Positions 44,544 through 58,049 of a DNA stretch of 64,000 nucleotides are shown here, one piece after another. Source of the stretch: Arthrobacter sp. 31Y (GTDB lineage Bacteria; Actinomycetota; Actinomycetes; Actinomycetales; Micrococcaceae). A program made the translations under genes and the position numbers. The first letter of the stretch is position 1. Every line of letters starts with the position of its first letter. The stretch lies in NCBI RefSeq assembly GCF_000526335.1, contig NZ_JAFW01000001.1, positions 4,154,001-4,218,000 on the forward strand, written 5' to 3'. The notes beneath the pieces were generated by a model that made no database searches, was not told the origin of the DNA, and worked only from the letters and a program-made list of their open reading frames with translations.

Positions 44544-45509
44544 TCAGGGAACCAACAGGACTTTGCCGGTGGTACGGCGTCCTTCAAGGTCCCTGTGCGC
44601 TTGGGCTGCCTCGGCCAGTGGGTAAGTTGCGCCCAAACGTACAGCGAGGGTGCCGTTGGCGGCGGCGTCGAAGATCTCGGCCGAACGCCACCTGCGTTCC
44701 TGGGCGTTCTGAACAAAGTGGGCCATGGTGGGCCTGGTGAGCGTCAGGGATCCTGCCGCATTCAAGCGCTGGGGGTCGAAGGGTGGCACAGGCCCGGACG
44801 CAGCGCCGAAGAGCACCATGGCGCCACGGATGCGCAGGCTTTTTAAGGAATCGTCAAACGTGTCCTTGCCGACGCCGTCGTACACCACGTTGACGCCTTC
44901 GCCGTCGGTGAGTTCGCGGACCTTGTCGGCGAAACCGTCGTAGCGGAGCACCTCATCGGCGCCGGCCAGAGTGGACAGATCAGCTTTTTCGTCCGAGGAC
45001 ACGGTAGTGATCACACGGGCTCCACGGGCCTTCAGCAGTTGCGTCAGCAGCAGACCAACGCCACCTGCGCCTGCGTGAAGCAGTACGGTGTGGCCCGGCT
45101 CTACCCGGAACGACGAGTTCATCAGGTAGTGGGCGGTGATGCCCTGCAGCGGCAAGGCCGCGGCAGTGTGATCGTCGACGCCGTCAGGAACCGGAAGTGC
45201 TTTGCTCGCCTCCACCAGGGCGTACTCTGCGTACGTCCGGGATCCCTCGGCCGTGGCAACCCGGTCACCAACGGAAAATTCCGCGACCCCATTGCCCACG
45301 GCCTCCACCGTGCCGGCGGCCTCCGCGCCCGGGGTGAAGGGGTACTCCACTTTGTAGGTGCCGCTGCGTTGGTAAGTCTCAATGAAATTGACCCCGGCAG
45401 CTGCGACCTTGATCAACAGCTGGCCGGGGCCAGGCTTCGGTATTTCCACAGATGCGTACTCAAGGACCTCAGGTCCTCCGGGCTGCTGTGCAACGATGGC
45501 GTGCGTCAT
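44544..45509 (-). CDS. quinone oxidoreductase (zinc-independent MDR family)
   Basis: A 321-residue NADPH:quinone reductase-like protein. The GroES-like N-terminal domain (AAAGVNFIETYQRSGTY, PGAEAAGTVEAVG) and the Rossmann motif HAGAGGVGLLLTQ match QOR/crystallin-type enzymes. DGVGKDTFDDSL and GRRTTGKVLLVP at the end are typical. Zinc-ligand cysteines are absent, as expected. AGGAG precedes the ATG. Confidence 0.92.
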   Translation of the reverse strand: MTHAIVAQQPGGPEVLEYASVEIPKPGPGQLLIKVAAAGVNFIETYQRSGTYKVEYPFTPGAEAAGTVEAVGNGVAEFSVGDRVATAEGSRTYAEYALVEASKALPVPDGVDDHTAAALPLQGITAHYLMNSSFRVEPGHTVLLHAGAGGVGLLLTQLLKARGARVITTVSSDEKADLSTLAGADEVLRYDGFADKVRELTDGEGVNVVYDGVGKDTFDDSLKSLRIRGAMVLFGAASGPVPPFDPQRLNAAGSLTLTRPTMAHFVQNAQERRWRSAEIFDAAANGTLAVRLGATYPLAEAAQAHRDLEGRRTTGKVLLVP

Positions 45510-45594
45510 GGTGGCTCCTCACTCCGGGGCGGTCCTTCCGGTGCCCGGTTTCAGATTCCATCCTAGGGAAGTTGGGGCTTCCCTTGTGGAACGC

Positions 45595-46683
45595 TTAGAA
45601 GCGTCCGTGCGTCGAGGCTACGGGGCAGTCGAAGCCGCGCCCTGCTGCCAGGCCGACGTCGTTCAGGTATCTGACCACAATGCCGTAGGACTGCATCAGC
45701 GTGGTTTCCGTGTAGGAAATGGAGTGCTTGGCGCAGAACTCGCGCACGATTTTCGTGGCCTTGTACAAATGGGGGCGGGCCATGTCCGGGAACAAGTGGT
45801 GCTCCACCTGGCGGTTCAGTCCACCCAGGAGGAAGTCCATGAAGATGCCACCGGAGATGTTGCGCGAGGTGAGGATCTGGCGGTTAAGGAAGTCCACGCG
45901 GCTGTCTTTGGGAAGGACAGGCATGCCCTTGTGGTTCGGGGCGAACGAGGCACCCATGTAAAAGCCGTAAACCATGATCTGCACGCCGAGGAAGGCGAAA
46001 GCCATGCCGATGGGCAGGAACGTGAAAGCCAGTACCGGGAGGGCGGCAAGCCTGGCCACCAGGATGGGTGTCTCTACCCAGCGGTGACGTACTTTTTGCT
46101 TGCCGAAGACAAAGCGAAGGGAGTCGAACTGCAGGCTCAAGCCCAGGAGCGTCAGGAGCGGGAAGAAGAACCAGCCCTGCTTCTTGGTGAGGAAAGCCAA
46201 GCGGCCTTTGCGTTCGGCTGCGGCGTCTTCGTAGAACACCAAGGCGTTGTTCCGGATGTCCGGGTCCTTGGAAATGACGTTGGGGTGGTTGTGGTGGGCT
46301 CCGTGCTTCTGTTCCCACCAGGAGTAGCTGATGCCGGCGACGCCGGTGGCGAGGAGGCGGGCGGACCAATCGTTGGCGCGGCGCGAAGCGAAGATCTGCT
46401 TGTGGCCTGCCTCGTGGGCAAGGAAGCTGAGCTGCGTGCACAGGATGCCTACGGCCGCGGCGATCAGGAGCTGGTACCAGGAATCGCCAATAAGGGCGAA
46501 GCCGAGCCAGGTGCCGGCCATGAGCAGTGCCAAGGCCACGAAGACCCAGATGTAGAAGCCGCTCCGGCGTTCGAGGAGTCCTGCAGCTTTGACGCTCTTG
46601 AGGAGCTCTGAATAGCTTTGGACAACGGGATTTGGTTGAATTGCGCGAGCTTTGGGGCGCTCAGCGGTGGACGTGGGTGACAT
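45595..46683 (-). CDS. membrane fatty acid desaturase (acyl-CoA/linoleoyl type)
   Basis: A 362-residue integral membrane di-iron desaturase. The three histidine boxes are HEAGH (about 111), HGAHHNHPN (about 148) and NRQVEHHLFPD (about 305), the QxxHH form of front-end and DesA3-like desaturases. Hydrophobic pairs lie near residues 45-85 and 185-255. It likely introduces double bases into membrane lipids, for example on cold shift. ATG at 46683 (MSPTSTAERPK) preferred over one 22 codons upstream. Confidence 0.92.
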   Translation of the reverse strand: MSPTSTAERPKARAIQPNPVVQSYSELLKSVKAAGLLERRSGFYIWVFVALALLMAGTWLGFALIGDSWYQLLIAAAVGILCTQLSFLAHEAGHKQIFASRRANDWSARLLATGVAGISYSWWEQKHGAHHNHPNVISKDPDIRNNALVFYEDAAAERKGRLAFLTKKQGWFFFPLLTLLGLSLQFDSLRFVFGKQKVRHRWVETPILVARLAALPVLAFTFLPIGMAFAFLGVQIMVYGFYMGASFAPNHKGMPVLPKDSRVDFLNRQILTSRNISGGIFMDFLLGGLNRQVEHHLFPDMARPHLYKATKIVREFCAKHSISYTETTLMQSYGIVVRYLNDVGLAAGRGFDCPVASTHGRF

Positions 46684-46800
46684 AAATGTGCCCCGTATCG
46701 CTAACGGGCAACGCTGCAGCCGACGTTCGGACTGCACGGTCTGGATCACCCTCCACTAAGCATACGTGTAATCCCCAAAATAATGAGACGCATCACAACT

Positions 46801-46844
46801 GCATGCATAAATATCGGACAGCATGAATATTCTTGCTGTACAGT
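46801..46844 (+). promoter_or_regulatory. arg operon promoter with ARG-box-like sites
   Basis: Two AT-rich ArgR-type half-palindromes, GCATGCATAAATA (46801-46813) and GCATGAATATTCTTGC (46821-46836), lie just before TACAGT (46839-46844). That hexamer ends 6 bases before the argC ATG. ArgR bound here would cover the promoter. Confidence 0.55.
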
Positions 46845-46850
46845 GGAGTC

Positions 46851-47882
46851 ATGACTATTTCTGTTGCCGTCTCCGGTGCCAGCGGCTACGCCGGGGGAGA
46901 AGTGTTGCGCCTGCTGGCAGGCCATCCGAACGTCACCATCGGTGCCATCACGGCTCACAGTAACGCCGGTTCAAGACTAGGGGAGTTGCAGCCGCATCTC
47001 CACGGTTTGGCCAGCCGGATTCTGGAGGACACCACAGTGGAGAACCTGTCCGGCCATGACGTGGTGTTCCTGGCTTTGCCTCACGGCGCCTCGGCCGAGA
47101 TAGCTGCACAGCTGCCGGAGGGGACTGTAGTGATCGACGCCGGTGCTGACCACCGCCTGCAGGACGCCGCGGCGTGGGAAAAGTTCTACGGTTCTGCCCA
47201 TGCGGGCACGTGGCCCTACGGCCTCCCGGAACTCCCCGGACAACGTGAGGCGCTCAAGGGTGCCACGCGCATCGCCGTTCCCGGGTGCTACCCGACGTCG
47301 GCCCTGCTCGCCCTGACGCCCGGCTTCGCCAACAATCTCCTCCTGACGGACGACGTCGTGATTGTGTCCGCTTCAGGTACCTCCGGTGCCGGCAAGTCAG
47401 CCAAGGTCAACCTGATTGGTGCCGAGGTCATGGGCTCAATGAGCCCGTACGGCGTTGGTGGCGGACACCGGCATACCCCGGAGATAGAACAGGGACTGTC
47501 CAACGCGGCGGGGGAGCCGGTGACGGTGTCTTTCACACCCACGTTGGTTCCCATGAGTCGGGGCATCCTCACCACGGCAACGGCCAAGGTTGGCCACGGT
47601 GTCACCGAGGCTGAACTTCGCCAGGCCTGGACGGATGCCTACGACGACGAGCCGTTTGTGCACCTGCTTCCCGAGGGCCAGTGGCCCACCACCAAATCGG
47701 TGCAGGCTTCCAATCACGCCGTCATGCAGTTGGCCTTTGACGCCCACACCGGCCGCGTGATCGTCACGTGCGCCATTGACAACCTCACCAAGGGGACAGC
47801 CGGCGGAGCCGTGCAGTCCATGAATATTGCCCTCGGCCTGGACGAAACCGCCGGCCTGAACCTGCAGGGAGTTGCACCGTGA
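46851..47882 (+). CDS. argC: N-acetyl-gamma-glutamyl-phosphate reductase ArgC
   Basis: A 343-residue NADPH-dependent reductase, third step of arginine synthesis. The Rossmann motif [12 protein letters not shown] and the active-site cysteine in [13 protein letters not shown] are clear, as are [11 protein letters not shown] and [14 protein letters not shown] at 46851 with a -10 at 6 bases, so probably leaderless. The stop overlaps argJ by 4 bases. Confidence 0.97.
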   Translation: MTISVAVSGASGYAGGEVLRLLAGHPNVTIGAITAHSNAGSRLGELQPHLHGLASRILEDTTVENLSGHDVVFLALPHGASAEIAAQLPEGTVVIDAGADHRLQDAAAWEKFYGSAHAGTWPYGLPELPGQREALKGATRIAVPGCYPTSALLALTPGFANNLLLTDDVVIVSASGTSGAGKSAKVNLIGAEVMGSMSPYGVGGGHRHTPEIEQGLSNAAGEPVTVSFTPTLVPMSRGILTTATAKVGHGVTEAELRQAWTDAYDDEPFVHLLPEGQWPTTKSVQASNHAVMQLAFDAHTGRVIVTCAIDNLTKGTAGGAVQSMNIALGLDETAGLNLQGVAP

Positions 47883-49045
47883 CCATTACCGCCCCCAAGG
47901 GATTCCGCGCCGCAGGCATCAAAGCTGGCATCAAGGCCTCCGGCAACCCGGACCTGGCCCTGGTAGTCAATGACGGGCCGCAGAAGTCCGCAGCCGCCGT
48001 CTTCACCTCCAACCGCGTGGCTGCCGCACCTGTTCACTGGTCCCGTCAGGTGGTCAGCGATGGCCGTGTGGACGCCGTGGTCCTGAACTCCGGCGGAGCC
48101 AACGCGTGCACCGGTCCGCAAGGTTTCCAGAACACCCACGCCACCGCAGAGAAGGTGGCGGAGGTTCTGGGAGTCTCAGCTTCCGACGTCGTAGTGTGTT
48201 CAACCGGGCTGATCGGTGAGCAGCTGCCCATGGACAAGATTCTTCCCGGCGTTGACGCGGCCTTCCACGAATTGTCGGAAGATGGCGGCTCCGCTGCCGC
48301 CACGGCGATCATGACCACGGACAGTGTTTCCAAGGAAGCCGTTTTCACTGGCACTGATGCCCAGGGCAAGCAGTTCACCGTGGGAGGCATTGCCAAGGGT
48401 GCCGGCATGTTGGCGCCGGGCCTGGCTACCATGCTGGTGGTCCTTACCACCGACGCCGAGGTTCCTGCCAATGAGCTGGACGTCGTCCTCCGGGACGCCA
48501 CGCGAGTCACCTTCGACCGGGCGGACTCGGACGGGTGCATGTCCACCAATGACACCGTGGTGCTGCTGGCATCCGGGGCCTCCGAGGCTTTGCCCTCCGC
48601 CGAGCAGTTGAGCGAAGCGGTCACCAAGGTCTGTGCCGAACTGGCGCGCAAGCTCATCGGCGATGCCGAAGGCGCCAGCCACGACATCGCCATCCGGACG
48701 TTCAACGCCGCCAGCGAACGCGACGCCGAAATCGTCAGCCGCAGCGTTGCCCGTTCCAACCTCTTCAAAGCTGCCATCTTCGGCAAGGATCCCAACTGGG
48801 GCCGCGTGCTCTCGGCCGTGGGCACAACGGATGCCGTCTTCGAAGCGGACCAGCTCAACGTCGCCATGAACGGTGTGCAGATTTGCCGTAACGGCGCAAT
48901 AGGCGATGACCGCAACCTGGTGGACCTGGAGCCACGCGAAGTATTGGTCGAAATCGACCTGCAGGCTGGCGACGCCGAGGCCACCATTTGGACCAACGAC
49001 CTCACGCACGATTACGTGCACGAGAACAGCGCCTACTCGAGCTGA
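47879..49045 (+). CDS. argJ: bifunctional ornithine acetyltransferase / N-acetylglutamate synthase ArgJ
   Basis: A 388-residue self-processing enzyme that recycles the acetyl group from N-acetylornithine to glutamate. The nucleophile threonine is in [16 protein letters not shown] (self-cleavage between Ala and Thr gives the two chains). [10 protein letters not shown] and [13 protein letters not shown] are family motifs. GTG start overlapping argC. The presence of ArgJ means the cyclic acetyl pathway. Confidence 0.97.
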   Translation: MTITAPKGFRAAGIKAGIKASGNPDLALVVNDGPQKSAAAVFTSNRVAAAPVHWSRQVVSDGRVDAVVLNSGGANACTGPQGFQNTHATAEKVAEVLGVSASDVVVCSTGLIGEQLPMDKILPGVDAAFHELSEDGGSAAATAIMTTDSVSKEAVFTGTDAQGKQFTVGGIAKGAGMLAPGLATMLVVLTTDAEVPANELDVVLRDATRVTFDRADSDGCMSTNDTVVLLASGASEALPSAEQLSEAVTKVCAELARKLIGDAEGASHDIAIRTFNAASERDAEIVSRSVARSNLFKAAIFGKDPNWGRVLSAVGTTDAVFEADQLNVAMNGVQICRNGAIGDDRNLVDLEPREVLVEIDLQAGDAEATIWTNDLTHDYVHENSAYSS

Positions 49046-49049
49046 GCGG

Positions 49050-50000
49050 ATGACTATGACTGCGCACACCCGCGAAACCACGTCAATGAGTGACGCCCAG
49101 GACAAAGCCGGGACTCTCATTGAAGCCTTGCCGTGGATCCAGCGTTTTGCCGGCACCACCATGGTGATCAAGTACGGTGGCAACGCCATGGTCAACGACG
49201 ACCTTCGTCGTGCCTTCGCTGAAGACATTGTGTTCCTCCACCACGTGGGCATCCACCCTGTGGTGGTCCACGGCGGCGGCCCCCAGATCAACTCCATGCT
49301 CGGCCGCCTCGGTATCGAGTCGGAGTTCAAGGGCGGCCTGCGCGTCACCACCCCTGAAGCCATGGACGTGGTCCGCATGGTCCTCACCGGCCAAGTGGGC
49401 CGCGAGCTCGTAGGTCTCATCAACTCACACGGTCCGTATGCCGTAGGCATGTCCGGTGAAGACGGTGGGCTCCTCCGCGCCGTGCGCACCGGAACTGTGG
49501 TGGACGGCGAAGAAGTGGACCTTGGCCTTGTGGGCGAAGTGGTGGGTGTTGATCCTGCCGGCATTAAAGACATTCTCGACGCCGGTCGAATCCCCGTGAT
49601 TTCAACCGTCGCCCCCGAAATCCTGGACGCAGGAGACGGAACCGGTTCCACCACCGGTCAGGTCCTCAACGTCAATGCCGACACGGCGGCTGCCGCCGTT
49701 GCCTCGGCCCTGGGCGCCACCAAACTGGTCATCCTCACCGACGTGGAAGGGCTCTACGCCAACTGGCCGGACAAGTCCTCACTGATCTCGTCATTGACGG
49801 CCTCGGAGCTCCGTGAGATGCTGCCCCGCCTTGAGTCAGGCATGATCCCCAAGATGGCCGCGTGTCTGAAGGCCATCGACGAAGGCGTGGAACGCGCACA
49901 CATCGTGGACGGCCGTCTGCCGCACTCGATGCTGCTGGAAACCTTCACGACGGCGGGCATCGGCACCCAAGTAGTACCCGACGAGGAAGTGAACGCATGA
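49050..50000 (+). CDS. argB: acetylglutamate kinase ArgB
   Basis: A 316-residue amino-acid kinase, second step of the pathway. [24 protein letters not shown] and [13 protein letters not shown] bind ATP and acetylglutamate, and an N-terminal extension of about 20 residues suggests arginine-sensitive hexamers. ATG at 49050 is 4 bases after the argJ stop; the frame is open further upstream but lies inside argJ. Confidence 0.96.
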   Translation: MTMTAHTRETTSMSDAQDKAGTLIEALPWIQRFAGTTMVIKYGGNAMVNDDLRRAFAEDIVFLHHVGIHPVVVHGGGPQINSMLGRLGIESEFKGGLRVTTPEAMDVVRMVLTGQVGRELVGLINSHGPYAVGMSGEDGGLLRAVRTGTVVDGEEVDLGLVGEVVGVDPAGIKDILDAGRIPVISTVAPEILDAGDGTGSTTGQVLNVNADTAAAAVASALGATKLVILTDVEGLYANWPDKSSLISSLTASELREMLPRLESGMIPKMAACLKAIDEGVERAHIVDGRLPHSMLLETFTTAGIGTQVVPDEEVNA

Positions 50001-51337
50001 GCACCGAACTGAGCCATACCGCCGAAAGCCGCAGCAGCGATGGGGGGCCGGGTGTGGTCGGGCACCGCGAAGCGGGCGGGGCCCCCATCGCTGCGGAGGC
50101 TGCCGCAACCGCGCTCGTTTCCCAGAGCTCGGGCGCTGACTGGCTGGCCCGTTACTCGTCCTCGCTCATGGGTGTCTTCGGCACACCGCAGCGTGTCCTG
50201 GTTCGTGGCGCCGGTTGCCTCGTGTGGGACGCCGACGGCAAGGAATACCTGGACCTCCTGGGCGGTATCGCCGTGAACGCGTTGGGCCACGCCCACCCGT
50301 TCGTCACCTCGGTGATTTCCAGCCAGCTCGCCACGCTCGGACATGTCTCCAACTTCTTCACGAGCCCCACACAGATTGCTCTTGCCGAGAAACTTCTGGC
50401 CATCAGCAAGGCTCCGGCTGGATCCAAGGTCTTCTTCGCCAATTCAGGCACCGAAGCCAATGAGGCTGCGTTCAAACTGGCCCGCAGGAACAACTCCGAC
50501 GGGAAGCGCACCAAGATTATCGCTCTAGAAGGTGCCTTCCACGGCCGCACCATGGGGGCCTTGGCGCTCACGGCCAAAGAGGCTTACCGTGCGCCGTTCG
50601 AGCCACTGCCCGGTGGTGTGGTCCACATCCCGTTCGGTGACATCGAAGCCCTGCGCGCCGCCGTCGACGATTCCACCGCAGCTGTCTTCCTGGAACCTAT
50701 CCAGGGAGAAGCGGGTGTGCGGCCGCTCAGCGCCGAATACCTGCAGGCAGCCCGCGAAGCTACCACCGCAGCTGGCGCACTTTTGATTCTTGACGAAGTA
50801 CAGACCGGCATAGGCCGTACCGGCAAGTGGCTCGCCAGCGAAGACGCCGGAATTGTTCCCGACGCCGTCACGCTCGCCAAGGGCCTTGGCGGCGGTTTCC
50901 CGGTGGGTGCCCTGGTCACCTTCGGAAGTACGACGTCGGCCCTGCTCACCGCAGGGCAGCACGGCACCACCTTCGGCGGAAATCCGGTGGCTACAGCCGC
51001 CGCGCTGGCCACGCTGCACGCCATCGAAAGCCAAGGTGTACTGAATAACGTACTGACCGTTGGAGCACATCTGCGCGAGGGACTGGCAGCCTTGGATTCT
51101 GTTACTGAAGTCCGCGGCGAAGGCCTGTTGATTGGCTTTGATGTGAACGCCGACGTCGCACCCGCCATGGTGACCGCGGCTTTGGATGCCGGCTTCATCA
51201 TCAACAGCCCGGGGCCGCGGACCATCCGCCTCGCTCCGCCGCTGATCCTGACCCTTGATCAAGCGGACCGCTTCCTGGACGCTCTTCCCACCTTGATTGC
51301 CACGGCTACAGCCAACACCGCTAAGGACGCACAGTGA
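49997..51337 (+). CDS. argD: acetylornithine aminotransferase ArgD
   Basis: A 446-residue class III PLP aminotransferase. The cofactor lysine is in [49 protein letters not shown] and [14 protein letters not shown] are intact. An N-terminal stretch of about 45 residues rich in Ala, Gly and Ser precedes the homologous part ([12 protein letters not shown]), longer than usual. ATGA overlap with argB. Confidence 0.96.
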   Translation: MSTELSHTAESRSSDGGPGVVGHREAGGAPIAAEAAATALVSQSSGADWLARYSSSLMGVFGTPQRVLVRGAGCLVWDADGKEYLDLLGGIAVNALGHAHPFVTSVISSQLATLGHVSNFFTSPTQIALAEKLLAISKAPAGSKVFFANSGTEANEAAFKLARRNNSDGKRTKIIALEGAFHGRTMGALALTAKEAYRAPFEPLPGGVVHIPFGDIEALRAAVDDSTAAVFLEPIQGEAGVRPLSAEYLQAAREATTAAGALLILDEVQTGIGRTGKWLASEDAGIVPDAVTLAKGLGGGFPVGALVTFGSTTSALLTAGQHGTTFGGNPVATAAALATLHAIESQGVLNNVLTVGAHLREGLAALDSVTEVRGEGLLIGFDVNADVAPAMVTAALDAGFIINSPGPRTIRLAPPLILTLDQADRFLDALPTLIATATANTAKDAQ

Positions 51338-52341
51338 CCTCTTCCACCACCACCCGTCACTTCCTCAAAGACACGGACTTGAGCCCTGCCGAGCAGGCTG
51401 AGGTCCTTGAACTCGCCGTCCGGATGAAGGCCGCACCGTACAGCGTGCAGCCTTTCGCCGCTGAGGGCAATGGCCGTAAAACGGTGGCCGTGATCTTTGA
51501 CAAGACCTCCACCCGAACGCGTGTTTCTTTCGCCACCGGCATTGCGGACATGGGTGGCAATGCACTGATCATCAACCCGGGTGAAGCGCAGATCGGCCAC
51601 AAGGAATCCGTGGAAGACACGGCGAAGGTCCTTGAGCGCATGGTGTCCACCATCGTGTGGCGGACAGGTGCCCACTCGGGCCTGGTGGCCATGGCGGCGA
51701 ACTCCAAGGTCCCCGTTATCAATGCCTTGTGCGATGACTACCACCCCTGCCAACTCCTTGCGGACCTCCTGGCCGTCAAGGAGCACAAGGGTGAGCTGGC
51801 CGGGTTGAGCATGGCGTACCTCGGTGATGCCGCCAACAACATGGCCAACTCGTACCTCCTCGCTGGCGTGACTGCCGGAATGCATGTGCGTATCTCAGGC
51901 CCCGAGGGCTACCTGCCGGCGCCGGAGATCGTGGCTGCTGCAGAGGAAAGGGCGGCCGAAACCGGCGGCTCTGTGCTGATCACCAGCGATGCCGCTGAAG
52001 CACTCAAGGGCGCGGACGTGGTGGCGACGGACACTTGGGTGTCCATGGGCCAGGAAGCCGAGAAGGAAGCCCGGCTGCAGCTTTTCCACGACTACTCCGT
52101 GGATGAGGCCGCCATGGCGCAAGCCGCGCCGGACGCCGTCGTACTTCACTGCCTTCCCGCTTACCGCGGTTACGAGATTTCCGCCGGTGTCATCGACGGG
52201 CCGCAGTCGATCGTCTGGGACGAGGCCGAGAACCGCCTTCACGCCCAGAAGGCGCTGATGGCGTGGCTGATGCACCGCTCCGGGCTGGCTTTTGTAGACG
52301 GTCTCTCGCCTGTAGAAGGTACCGGGGAGAGCACGTTCTAG
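51334..52341 (+). CDS. argF: ornithine carbamoyltransferase ArgF
   Basis: A 335-residue enzyme that forms citrulline from ornithine and carbamoyl phosphate. The carbamoyl-phosphate loop [12 protein letters not shown] and the ornithine loop [10 protein letters not shown] are complete, as is [18 protein letters not shown] start overlapping argD by 4 bases. Confidence 0.97.
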   Translation: MTSSTTTRHFLKDTDLSPAEQAEVLELAVRMKAAPYSVQPFAAEGNGRKTVAVIFDKTSTRTRVSFATGIADMGGNALIINPGEAQIGHKESVEDTAKVLERMVSTIVWRTGAHSGLVAMAANSKVPVINALCDDYHPCQLLADLLAVKEHKGELAGLSMAYLGDAANNMANSYLLAGVTAGMHVRISGPEGYLPAPEIVAAAEERAAETGGSVLITSDAAEALKGADVVATDTWVSMGQEAEKEARLQLFHDYSVDEAAMAQAAPDAVVLHCLPAYRGYEISAGVIDGPQSIVWDEAENRLHAQKALMAWLMHRSGLAFVDGLSPVEGTGESTF

Positions 52342-52877
52342 TGTCAACCAACCCGTCCGTGCCGGGCGCGAGCCCGGCCACCAAGACTGCCCGCCAGGCG
52401 CGCATCACTGCGATCCTGACGGGTCAGTCCGTGCGTTCCCAGGCAGAGCTTGCAGCTCTGTTGGCGGACGACGGCGTCCAGGTCACCCAGGCCACTCTGT
52501 CCCGCGACCTCGTGGAACTGGGAGCGGTCAGGGTCCGGGGCAAAGAGGGCGCCCTCGTTTATGCTGTCCCCGGTGAGGGCGGAGATCGTAACGCCAAGAG
52601 CGGCGTGACACAGGAAATCCTGGATGCACGGCTCTCACGGCTTTGCGGCGAACTCCTGGTGACAGCGGAGGCCTCGGGCAACATCGTGGTGCTGCGCACC
52701 CCGCCCGGAGCGGCGAACTTCCTGGCCCTGGCCGTCGACCACTCGGTGATGCCGTCAGTATTGGGTACGATCGCAGGCGATGACACTTTGCTGCTGGTCG
52801 CACGGGATCCTGATGGCGGGGCTGAACTGGCGGCACGTTTCCTGCGCATGGCCGAAGAAGCCGGGCCTGGCAATTAA
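52341..52877 (+). CDS. argR: arginine repressor ArgR
   Basis: A 178-residue repressor. The N-terminal winged helix ([39 protein letters not shown]) binds ARG boxes, and the C-terminal domain ([29 protein letters not shown]) forms arginine-binding hexamers. The GTG shares its first base with the argF stop. Being inside the operon, it is presumably autoregulated. Confidence 0.96.
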   Translation: MSTNPSVPGASPATKTARQARITAILTGQSVRSQAELAALLADDGVQVTQATLSRDLVELGAVRVRGKEGALVYAVPGEGGDRNAKSGVTQEILDARLSRLCGELLVTAEASGNIVVLRTPPGAANFLALAVDHSVMPSVLGTIAGDDTLLLVARDPDGGAELAARFLRMAEEAGPGN

Positions 52878-52948
52878 TTGATCTTTTTCACCATGGATTC
52901 ACACAGCATTGATTCAAATGAACCAAGCAACAACAAAGGAGCACTCTC

Positions 52949-55569
<2,621 letters not shown>

Positions 55570-55577
55570 AAAGCGAG

Positions 55578-55635
55578 GCGGGACGGTACATCGCAGCAAT
55601 GCCTTCGGGCAGAGCATCGCGGGGTGCCGTCCCGC
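55578..55635 (+). terminator. terminator-like hairpin after the arg operon
   Basis: A 12-bp stem with one G-T pair (55578-55589 with 55624-55635) encloses a 34-base loop. There is no T-run, so its strength is uncertain. Confidence 0.55.
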
Positions 55636-55642
55636 TGTGCGT

Positions 55643-55648
55643 TAACAT
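55643..55648 (+). promoter_or_regulatory. candidate leaderless -10
   Basis: TAACAT ends 6 bases before the ATG at 55655. Confidence 0.4.
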
Positions 55649-55654
55649 GGCGCT

Positions 55655-56392
55655 ATGACTCAGATCACCCCTGAGGCGTTGCCCGCAGAGCTTCACAAAG
55701 CCGCCGGCACCGTCATCCGCCTCCTTACCAAACTGGACGACTCATCCGTCGCCGAACCGTCGGAACTTCCTGGCTGGACCCGTGGCCACGTCCTCGCCCA
55801 TCTGACCGGTATTTCCAACGCAATGGCCCGGCAACTTGAGTATGCGCGGCGCGGTGAGACCGTGGAGCTGTACGACGGCGGCATGGACGGCCGTACCAAA
55901 GCCATCGAACTGGCGGCAGGGCACAGCCTCGCCCGGCACACGGAATCCGTCACCGCCGCGCTGGGGTCCGCCATCGCCGCCTTTGACGCCTTGGGATCGG
56001 ACGATTGGCAAGCGCGCATCGCCTACCGCGACGGCACAGTGTTCGACGGCGGGCTGGCGCTGTGGCGCGAACTCACCATCCACGCCTCGGACTTGGGATT
56101 GGGCTTCGGGCCGGAGACATGGAGCCGACCTTTCTGCGAGCATCTCATCGGTTTCCTGTCAGCGCGCGTTCCGGAGCAGTACAAGTTCGTCCTTCAGCCC
56201 ACGGGTCTTCCCCAAATGAGCATCGGCACTGGTGGCACGTCGATAGCCATTACCGGCATGCTGACCGACATCGCCGCGTGGCTTGCAGGCCGCGAACCCA
56301 ACCTTGGAAGCCTCAGGGCCACTGCAGCCGCTGATGGAGTGGACCTGCCGGAACTCCTGCCTTGGCCGGCCGCTCAGCCCGCAGCCCGCTAA
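55655..56392 (+). CDS. maleylpyruvate isomerase family mycothiol-dependent protein
   Basis: A 245-residue protein of the DinB/MDMPI superfamily. LPGWTRGHVLAHLTGISNAM and LWRELTIHASDLGLGF carry the histidines expected for the metal site, and LPAELHKAAGTVIRLLTKLD starts the four-helix bundle. Family members use mycothiol or bind a divalent metal; most have unknown substrates. It fits an actinobacterial mycothiol producer. Probably leaderless. Confidence 0.82.
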   Translation: MTQITPEALPAELHKAAGTVIRLLTKLDDSSVAEPSELPGWTRGHVLAHLTGISNAMARQLEYARRGETVELYDGGMDGRTKAIELAAGHSLARHTESVTAALGSAIAAFDALGSDDWQARIAYRDGTVFDGGLALWRELTIHASDLGLGFGPETWSRPFCEHLIGFLSARVPEQYKFVLQPTGLPQMSIGTGGTSIAITGMLTDIAAWLAGREPNLGSLRATAAADGVDLPELLPWPAAQPAAR

Positions 56393-56397
56393 CCTGG

Positions 56398-56475
56398 TCG
56401 CTCTCTCACGTTCCTCGTGCTTGAGCGGGTCGCTCTCTCACGTTCCGTGTGCTTGGGCTGATCGCTCTCTCACGT
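56398..56475 (+). repeat. 32-base tandem repeat array, 2.4 copies
   Basis: Units start at 56398, 56430 and 56462, exactly 32 bases apart, each beginning TCGCTCTCTCACGT. The unit also holds GCTTGAGCGGG/GCTTGGGCTGA. The TGAG...CTCA ends can fold into a small hairpin. A related array with the same period lies at 62457-62571. Confidence 0.85.
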
Positions 56476-56481
56476 CGGTAT

Positions 56482-57966
56482 CTATTTGCGTGGGATTTTC
56501 GCTGCTGCTGCCCGCCACAAGTGCATGGTGGCGTAGGAGCGCCACGGGCTGACCTCACTGAAATCGGCGGCGAGCCCAGCGGTGGCGGGCAGGACCTTCA
56601 GTCCGTTCCGCACCGCGGCATCATTAGCCAGGAAGACGTCGGGAGCTCCAAGCACCCGCATGGCGACGTATCCAACAGTCCACGGTCCCACGCCCGGCAA
56701 TGGCAGAAGCTTGCGTTCCAGGCTTTCAGGGTCGTCGCCATAGCCGAATTCGAGTTCACCTGTGGCCATGGCTTCGGCCGCGGCCATGATTGAGTCGATG
56801 CGACGCTGGGGTCCACGGAGCAACGCGCGGCCCTTTTCGGCGAGTTCCGCCGCCGTCGGAAACATGCGCTCCAAACCAGGAGGGGCGGCGACTGCGACGG
56901 AGCCTGCTGCCGCCAATTGGGTCAGTGCCGTCCTGGCGGCAGCTACGGTGATCTGTTGACCGATCATTGCCCGGACCAGCAGTTCCTGCGGGTCGACAGC
57001 TCCCGGCACACGAATTCCCCGGATAGCAGTGACGCTGCCCGTCAGCCTTGGGTCTCTTGCCAGGGCGTCATCGATCGCGTGGGGATCCGCGTCCAAGTCG
57101 AACAACCTCCGGACCCGGCTCAAGAGTGCCGGGAGGTCGTGGAGGTCCAAAACTGCAGCTGTCAGTTGCAACGGGTTGCCGGGAGCTGAGGGGTTGTACG
57201 AGACAGCGAAGGAGGCGCTGCCGCGGGGGAGCCGCAGGGTGCGTGCATAGGTTCTGGTTCCGTCCGGCAAAGTACTGACCACTTCGATGCCGGGAATCGC
57301 ACGAACTGCCAGGAAGTCGAAGACACCGGGATCGAACGGTTCCCGGTACGGCAGGTTCAGGGTCAGCGCCGCAGGCGCCGCAGCCCCGGCACCCCGGCGT
57401 TGACTGGACTTGGCCGCCGTGGCGCGCACCGCCGTCGGGGTCATCGCGAAAACCTCGCCGATGGTGTCGTTGAATTGCCGGACGCTGTTGAACCCCGACG
57501 CGAATGCAACGTCGGCCAGGAGCATGTCGGTGGAGACCAGCAGGGTCCTGGCGGTTTGTGCCCTGCTGGCCCGTGCCAGCGAGAGTGGGCCAGCGCCGAG
57601 CTCGGTGCTGAGAATGCGGTTGAGTTGCCGCGCGGAGTAGCCCAGGCGGTGCGCAAGGCCATCGACGCCCTCGCGGGTGATCACGCCGTCGTTGATCAGC
57701 CTCATGGCGCGCCCGGCAATGTCGGAACGGAGGTTCCACGCGGGCGTTCCTGGGACGGCTTCAGGCAGGCATCGTTTGCAGGCGCGGTACCCAGCTTCGT
57801 GAGCTGCTGCGGATGTTTCGTAAAAGGTGACGTTCTCAGCCTTGGGGGTGCGGGCAGGACACGACGGCCGGCAATAGATGCCTGTGGAGCTGACGGCGGT
57901 GAAGAACTGACCGTCAAAACGGGTGTCACGGGCGTCGATCGCCCGGTAGCGCTGCCAGAAGTCCAT
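56482..57966 (-). CDS. Ada-AlkA fusion: methylation-sensing regulator and 3-methyladenine DNA glycosylase
   Basis: A 494-residue protein. Residues 1-75 form the Ada zinc domain with cysteines at about 32, 36, 63 and 66 ([15 protein letters not shown]), where the first accepts methyl groups from phosphotriesters. An AraC-type helix-turn-helix (about 85-180, [32 protein letters not shown]) follows. An AlkA N-terminal domain (about 200-315) and an HhH-GPD glycosylase domain ([18 protein letters not shown] with the catalytic aspartate in [10 protein letters not shown]) complete it. This matches the AlkA/Ada fusion of mycobacteria. No O6-methylguanine transferase domain is present. Confidence 0.92.
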   Translation of the reverse strand: MDFWQRYRAIDARDTRFDGQFFTAVSSTGIYCRPSCPARTPKAENVTFYETSAAAHEAGYRACKRCLPEAVPGTPAWNLRSDIAGRAMRLINDGVITREGVDGLAHRLGYSARQLNRILSTELGAGPLSLARASRAQTARTLLVSTDMLLADVAFASGFNSVRQFNDTIGEVFAMTPTAVRATAAKSSQRRGAGAAAPAALTLNLPYREPFDPGVFDFLAVRAIPGIEVVSTLPDGTRTYARTLRLPRGSASFAVSYNPSAPGNPLQLTAAVLDLHDLPALLSRVRRLFDLDADPHAIDDALARDPRLTGSVTAIRGIRVPGAVDPQELLVRAMIGQQITVAAARTALTQLAAAGSVAVAAPPGLERMFPTAAELAEKGRALLRGPQRRIDSIMAAAEAMATGELEFGYGDDPESLERKLLPLPGVGPWTVGYVAMRVLGAPDVFLANDAAVRNGLKVLPATAGLAADFSEVSPWRSYATMHLWRAAAAKIPRK

Positions 57967-58037
57967 GGCTTCATCCTGCCAGCCGTCCCGAGCCTGTGCT
58001 AGCGGAAATCGGACATGGCCGTTAACGGCTTTCTTGC

Positions 58038-58043
58038 TAGGGT
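58038..58043 (+). promoter_or_regulatory. candidate leaderless -10 of mpg
   Basis: TAGGGT ends 6 bases before the ATG at 58050. Confidence 0.4.
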
Positions 58044-58049
58044 CTGGTC

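Noticed and set aside
48200..49654. 484-codon open frame on the minus strand across argJ and argB
   Set aside because: It lies wholly antisense to two well-supported arg genes and has no recognisable domain; long antisense frames are expected in GC-rich DNA.
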